From: Thermoplasmata archaeon | Lineage (GTDB): Archaea; Thermoplasmatota; Thermoplasmata; UBA184 | DNA: 8,910 bases | Assembly: GCA_021827545.1 (NCBI GenBank) | Contig: JAKAVH010000077.1 | Coordinates: forward strand, 1 to 8,910 | Direction of reading: 5' to 3' | Shown here: positions 5,785 through 8,910 of the stretch, piece after piece | How the letters are laid out: the number at the start of each line of letters is the position of its first letter | Position numbering within the stretch: the first letter of the stretch is position 1 | Position numbers and translations under genes: made by a program | The notes under the pieces: generated by a model | What the model was told of the DNA's origin: nothing | What the model saw: the letters and a program-made list of their open reading frames with translations, nothing else | Database searches by the model: none

Positions 5785-7206
5785 ATGGTCCGGTCCCCCG
5801 GCACCGAACGCAGGCCGATCGTCCAGCGGATCGACCACCCCGATCTCGGAAACGCCTCGTACCTCGTCCGCCACCGCCGCGAGGGCTGGGCGTTCGTCGT
5901 CGATCCGGTCCGGGATATGGACGTCTACCGCCGTAGGATGGCGGAAGATGGGGGGAGTTTGGACTGGGTCTTCGAGACGCACCTGCACAACGATTTCCTC
6001 TCAGGGGGCCGGGAACTGGCCGCCCGCACGGGAGCCCGGCTCGGAGCGGCCGCCGCCGCTCGGCTGCGGTTTCCTTACGTCCCGCTCTCCGACCGTCGGG
6101 AGATCCGGCTCGACGGCTGGCGCCTTCGGGTGCTCGCATCGCCCGGCCACACGCCCGAGCATCTGAGCTACCTCCTGCTCACCCCCGACGGCTCGCCCGC
6201 CTGCCTCTTTTCGGGAGGCGCCTTGATGGCCGGAACGGCGGCCCGACCCGACCTTCTCGGTCCCGCCGAGACGCTCCCCCTCGCGCGCCAAGAATGGACG
6301 ACGCTCCGCCGTCGCTTCCAGGCGCTGCCTGACTCGCTGACCGTACACCCGACCCACCTCGGGGGGAGCTTCTGCGGCGTCGGCGCGCGTGCGGCGTCCC
6401 GGACCACCCTCGGGCGCGAGCGAAGAACGAACCGCCTCCTCACCGCCCCGACATACTCGGCGTTCCTCGAGCGGTACCTGTCGACCGACCCGTTCCCGTC
6501 GTACTACGGCGCTGTCCGACGGCGAAATCAACTCGGTGCACCGAGGGTCGGGGACCCACTACCCCCGATCCCTCGACTCTCGGCGGCAAGGGTCGAGCGG
6601 CTCCTCCGCCAGCGAGGCGGGGTCGCGCTCGACACGCGCACGCCCGAGCAATTCGACCGCGGACACCTACCGGGGAGCCGGTTCGTCGGCCACGACGGGC
6701 CGATCACCGCGTGGATCGCGGCGGCGGCCGACCCCCGCGACCGTATCGTTCTCGTCGGCGAACGCGAATCCGAGATCGAAAGCGCGCGCCGTTCGCTCCT
6801 GCGCATCGGATTCGACCGGATCGAGGGAGCGCTCGACGGGGGGGTGCGCGCGTGGGCCTCGTCTGGCCGTCCGCTCAAGGCGACGCGGCGTAGCACGATG
6901 GCGGAGCTACGGAAGTCGATGGAACGCGGAGGCCCGCTCGCGGTCGTCGATGTTCGTGCGCCGAGCGAGTTCGCGTGGGGGCACGTGCCCGGGGCGTTCT
7001 CCTCGCCGGTGGATAGACTCGCCCGCTCCGATCTCCGCGATCGGATTCCGCCGGGAGTGCCGGTCTACGTGCACTGCGAGTACGGAACCCGCTCGGCCGT
7101 GGCGGTCGGGCTCTTGGAGAGTATGGGCGTCGGGCCGGTCGTCCACGTGCTGGACGGTCCGACCCGATGGAACGCGCCGCGCAGGCGCTCTCCGACGCCG
7201 ACCTAA
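5785..7206 (+). CDS. MBL-fold / rhodanese / rhodanese fusion, CstB-like persulfide enzyme
   Basis: This 473-residue cytoplasmic protein joins three domains. Residues about 12-240 form a metallo-beta-lactamase fold related to ETHE1-type persulfide dioxygenases: H66, H68 and D70 in ETHLHNDF, and H122 in SPGHTPEH. Residues about 270-372 form a rhodanese-like domain whose loop (VLVGERES) has no cysteine, so it is probably inactive. Residues about 375-460 form a second rhodanese with Cys431 in VHCEYGTRSA, a normal active-site loop. The order matches CstB-type enzymes, which oxidise persulfides and move sulfur between carriers; a role in sulfide or persulfide detoxification is inferred. One oddity: where ETHE1 has the metal-ligand Asp (FTGD) this protein has FSGG, with Gly145 in its place. 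From memory, related bacterial MBL-rhodanese proteins also show GG here, so the active site may differ rather than be dead. The last rhodanese lacks the usual GGxxAW ending. ATG 5785 is supported by the GGTTAAG box 26 bases upstream. Confidence 0.88.
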   Translation: MVRSPGTERRPIVQRIDHPDLGNASYLVRHRREGWAFVVDPVRDMDVYRRRMAEDGGSLDWVFETHLHNDFLSGGRELAARTGARLGAAAAARLRFPYVPLSDRREIRLDGWRLRVLASPGHTPEHLSYLLLTPDGSPACLFSGGALMAGTAARPDLLGPAETLPLARQEWTTLRRRFQALPDSLTVHPTHLGGSFCGVGARAASRTTLGRERRTNRLLTAPTYSAFLERYLSTDPFPSYYGAVRRRNQLGAPRVGDPLPPIPRLSAARVERLLRQRGGVALDTRTPEQFDRGHLPGSRFVGHDGPITAWIAAAADPRDRIVLVGERESEIESARRSLLRIGFDRIEGALDGGVRAWASSGRPLKATRRSTMAELRKSMERGGPLAVVDVRAPSEFAWGHVPGAFSSPVDRLARSDLRDRIPPGVPVYVHCEYGTRSAVAVGLLESMGVGPVVHVLDGPTRWNAPRRRSPTPT

Positions 7207-7757
7207 CCGGGGGCGCGGTCGAGGCGGGAGCGCCGATACAGGGTCCAAGCCGGGCGCTCGCCCGGTCGGCGAAGGTCCTCGATCAACGCCACCGCCCCCG
7301 ACGCGATCGAGATCACGGCCGCGAGGACGAGGAGCCACAGGAAGGCGGCGTACCCGATCGAGATCACCGCCCCGCTTCCGACCGCGATGTTGAACGTCGC
7401 GGTACGGATGAGGTAGAGTAGCAAGTAGATCGCAGCTAGGCCCGCCGCGATCACCAACCCACCGTAGAGGCGGGTCGGTTGAAGGCCGGCCGCGGCGCCC
7501 TCCAGGATCGCGACCACGACCACGAGCGCAAACGTCGTGGCTGGTGAAAACCCAAGCGCAATCGACGACGGCCGAACGGTCGTCAGGAGATAGAACGGCA
7601 GATAGCCAGCCCCGATCGCCACCGCCGCCCCGGTGCCGATTCCGACGGCCAGCTGCCGACCGAGCGACAAGCGAGGTGGCCGCGGAGGAGTGGGGGCCGG
7701 GGAGGAATACGAACTGTCGGCCGGGTTCCAGGCGTCCGGCGGCTGGTCGGGCATCAT
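7203..7757 (-). CDS. Four-helix membrane protein of unknown function
   Basis: I do not recognise a family. The 184-residue protein has a Pro-rich polar N-terminus (about residues 1-33, including PTPPRPPR) followed by four predicted helices at about 36-58, 73-92, 99-117 and 130-159, and ends in a basic tail (RRPGERP, YRRSR). No catalytic or metal motif is visible. Its ATG (7755-7757) overlaps the stop of the upstream surface-protein gene as ATGA, so both are probably made together and may form a complex in the membrane. A second ATG follows directly (MM). Its stop codon interlocks with that of the convergent MBL-rhodanese gene: bases 7203-7205 read TAG on minus and 7204-7206 read TAA on plus. 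Codon use matches its neighbours. Confidence 0.8.
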   Translation of the reverse strand: MMPDQPPDAWNPADSSYSSPAPTPPRPPRLSLGRQLAVGIGTGAAVAIGAGYLPFYLLTTVRPSSIALGFSPATTFALVVVVAILEGAAAGLQPTRLYGGLVIAAGLAAIYLLLYLIRTATFNIAVGSGAVISIGYAAFLWLLVLAAVISIASGAVALIEDLRRPGERPAWTLYRRSRLDRAPG

Positions 7758-8587
7758 GGGATCGGCTCCGAGGGAAGGTCAAACGAAAATCCCGGGCCTG
7801 AGAACGTTCCGACCACCGAGCCCCCCGACAGACTGCACGACGGAATCAACACGGCCGCCGAGGTGTGGTTGTACCGGGCGCCTTCGACCAAGCTGACCGG
7901 AAAGCTGGTCGTTCCGCACGTCGCTTGAGACGAGGACGTCAACGTGAGGGCGAGCGTGCCGTTCAGCTGGATCGGCGCCTGGTTGGAGAACGCGACGGTG
8001 ACGTTCACGATCACATGGCCGTCAGAGTAGTACGGAGAGCCGAAGAAGAGGGCTAGGCCCTGGAACGGCGCGCCCCAGTCGTACGTTTGATTGACCACTA
8101 GGCTGACGGGAAAGAGGTAGCCGTAGGTGAGGTTGACCCATCCCTTGAGGGCCAGCACCTCGGGGTGCGTGAGGAGGGAGACGACCGCCGGATTCCCGGC
8201 CGAGATGTTGACGGCGAAGCTGAACGGGATCTGGGCCGAGCCACCCCCGGGAATCGTGAGCCCGCTGGAACCGCCCTGACCGAGGAGGAGGCCGGTCGCG
8301 TTGTAGACGGCGAGCGTCGTGGAGAGGCTACTCGCGGCGAGGTAGCCGCTGTTGTTGATGGCGAGCGACGTGCTCACCTGAACGCTCGAACCGGTGAGTT
8401 CCAGGCTGAAGTGAGTGCCTTTCCCGATGTTGCTCTTTTGCAGGCCCTGCGCGAACTGGATGCCCGAGACCAAGGTCACGACAATCCAAATCACGGCGAG
8501 CACCGACACGACGGTCGACGCTCTCCCCAGCATCCGGTAGGTTCGGAAGAGCGGGGGAGGTTTCGGCCGGGAGACCGCGTTCGCCAT
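7754..8587 (-). CDS. Membrane-anchored, sequon-rich extracellular protein, possibly with LEA/WHy-like domains
   Basis: This 277-residue protein has a basic N-terminus (RPKPPPLFRTYRMLGR), one hydrophobic anchor (about residues 23-44) and a large ectodomain, so it should be a type II surface protein. The ectodomain holds eight N-X-S/T sequons (NNS, NAT, NIS, NLT, NQT, NVT, NGT, NHT), suggesting heavy archaeal N-glycosylation, and only two ectodomain cysteines, in QATCGTT and IPSCSL near the C-terminus, which could form one disulfide. The beta-rich pattern of the first half (SLAINNSGYLAASSL, then LLLGQGGSS and TIPGGGSAQIPFSF) resembles the LEA-14/WHy fold, in which conserved Asn-containing strands are followed by an I-P-A/G-G turn; the second half may be a related copy. 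This resemblance is by eye. The ATG at 8587 lies about 27 bases after a CTTAGAAATA box with no ribosome binding site. It is the first gene of a coupled pair with the four-helix membrane protein. Confidence 0.8.
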   Translation of the reverse strand: MANAVSRPKPPPLFRTYRMLGRASTVVSVLAVIWIVVTLVSGIQFAQGLQKSNIGKGTHFSLELTGSSVQVSTSLAINNSGYLAASSLSTTLAVYNATGLLLGQGGSSGLTIPGGGSAQIPFSFAVNISAGNPAVVSLLTHPEVLALKGWVNLTYGYLFPVSLVVNQTYDWGAPFQGLALFFGSPYYSDGHVIVNVTVAFSNQAPIQLNGTLALTLTSSSQATCGTTSFPVSLVEGARYNHTSAAVLIPSCSLSGGSVVGTFSGPGFSFDLPSEPIP

Positions 8588-8609
8588 CGACTGCGGAGGG
8601 ATTGGGGGG

Positions 8610-8619
8610 TATTTCTAAG
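8610..8619 (-). promoter_or_regulatory. TATA-like box for the surface-protein operon
   Basis: On the minus strand this reads CTTAGAAATA, the only AT-rich stretch near the start. It is centred about 27 bases before the ATG at 8587, as expected for a leaderless transcript of the two-gene operon. Confidence 0.55.
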
Positions 8620-8752
8620 GATGCCTTCGCCGGCGCTCGGCCAGATACCATTCGATCCGAGCCGGAAACCGCTCGCCCGATCAGAAGTTCAGAGCCCTGG
8701 CCCTAGACGTTCGGCTCGCCTTTCCTCCGTTGCCCAGTGCCCGGCGCGGGGT

Positions 8753-8764
8753 GGGGGGGGGGGG
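8753..8764 (+). repeat. Homopolymer run of 12 G
   Basis: Twelve consecutive G follow GGGGT, giving seventeen bases (8748-8764) with a single non-G. The tract could form a G-quadruplex and is prone to slippage and to sequencing or assembly error, so its true length is uncertain. Confidence 0.9.
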
Positions 8765-8767
8765 AGA

Positions 8768-8905
8768 GGCCATCCGTGGCCGGGGGACGCGGGGAACGTG
8801 CCGAAGGCCGGCCGGGGTGAGGCGAGGCACGATCCCACCCTGGCGCCATCGCTGATGGAGGTTCGGGAGCTACCGAACAGTTCCCCCGATTGACCGGCCA
8901 TCGGG
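8768..8905. ncRNA. Candidate structured RNA: five consecutive hairpins
   Basis: Five non-overlapping stems follow each other. They are 8768-8772/8777-8781 (5 bp, loop TCCG); 8792-8802/8826-8836 (11 bp with one A-A mismatch); 8846-8850/8854-8858 (5 bp, loop GCT); 8861-8866/8873-8878 (6 bp, loop GAGCTA); and 8885-8890/8900-8905 (6 bp). The strand cannot be decided and no promoter is clear. I looked for the conserved cores of RNase P RNA, SRP RNA and cobalamin riboswitches and found none, so this is a structure call only. Part of the pairing could be chance in GC-rich sequence. Confidence 0.33.
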
Positions 8906-8910
8906 TTTAC

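Larger units (their letters stand above)
8620..8910. other. Region without a convincing gene at the right edge
   Basis: About 290 bases hold no frame that looks coding. A 70-codon minus-strand frame (8689-8901) is open but low in complexity and runs through the G tract as a polyproline. The right half is rich in inverted repeats (see the candidate RNA) and the stretch 8748-8764 is almost pure G. The region may belong to the promoter or leader of a gene beyond base 8910. Confidence 0.5.

Noticed and set aside
8690..8760. Minus-strand GGAGGAAAGGCGAGCC resembling the RNase P RNA core GGAGGAAAGUCC
   Set aside because: The key UCCG part is missing and the partner core needed to pair with it is not found. 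The match is too short.
8689..8901. 70-codon open frame on - at the right edge
   Set aside because: Low complexity, a polyproline from the G tract, and no promoter or family resemblance. The region looks more like structured non-coding DNA.

Overview
The window is GC-rich throughout and densely packed, and it looks archaeal. Several genes have a short A/T-rich, TATA-like box about 26-30 bases upstream of the start codon and no Shine-Dalgarno sequence, the arrangement of leaderless archaeal transcripts. One predicted surface protein carries eight N-X-S/T sequons. The proteins are Arg/Ala-rich rather than strongly acidic, which argues against a haloarchaeon. A GC-rich, aerobic member of the Thermoplasmatota (soil or subsurface type) is my best guess, but this is inference and no marker gene in the window proves it.

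Layout, left to right. (1) 1-649: the probable tail of an upstream gene, then a half-size CtaA/Cox15-like (heme A synthase family) membrane protein on +. (2) 624-2369 (-): an M2 family (ACE-like) peptidyl-dipeptidase with a complete catalytic set and no signal peptide. (3) 2370-2869: a divergent promoter region and a translationally coupled pair of small unknown genes on +. (4) 2901-3383 (-): RNase HI. (5) 3643-4113 (+): a cyclophilin-type peptidyl-prolyl isomerase. (6) 4178-5674 (-): a 14-helix MFS exporter, divergent from (7) 5785-7206 (+): a metallo-beta-lactamase/rhodanese/rhodanese fusion related to CstB-type persulfide enzymes. (8) 7203-8587 (-): a coupled two-gene membrane operon, a sequon-rich single-pass surface protein followed by a four-helix membrane protein. 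(9) 8588-8910: no convincing gene, but a 12-G run and a chain of five inverted repeats that may be a structured RNA.

The window is a set of short, independent transcription units rather than one pathway. Genes that can be tied together are the two ATGA-coupled pairs (2511-2869; 8587-7203) and possibly the MFS/persulfide-enzyme pair, which share a 110-base divergent promoter region. There are no tRNA or rRNA genes, CRISPR arrays, insertion sequences or clear signs of transfer. The least explained parts are the coupled small-gene pair, the surface-protein/membrane-protein pair and the structured region at the right edge.
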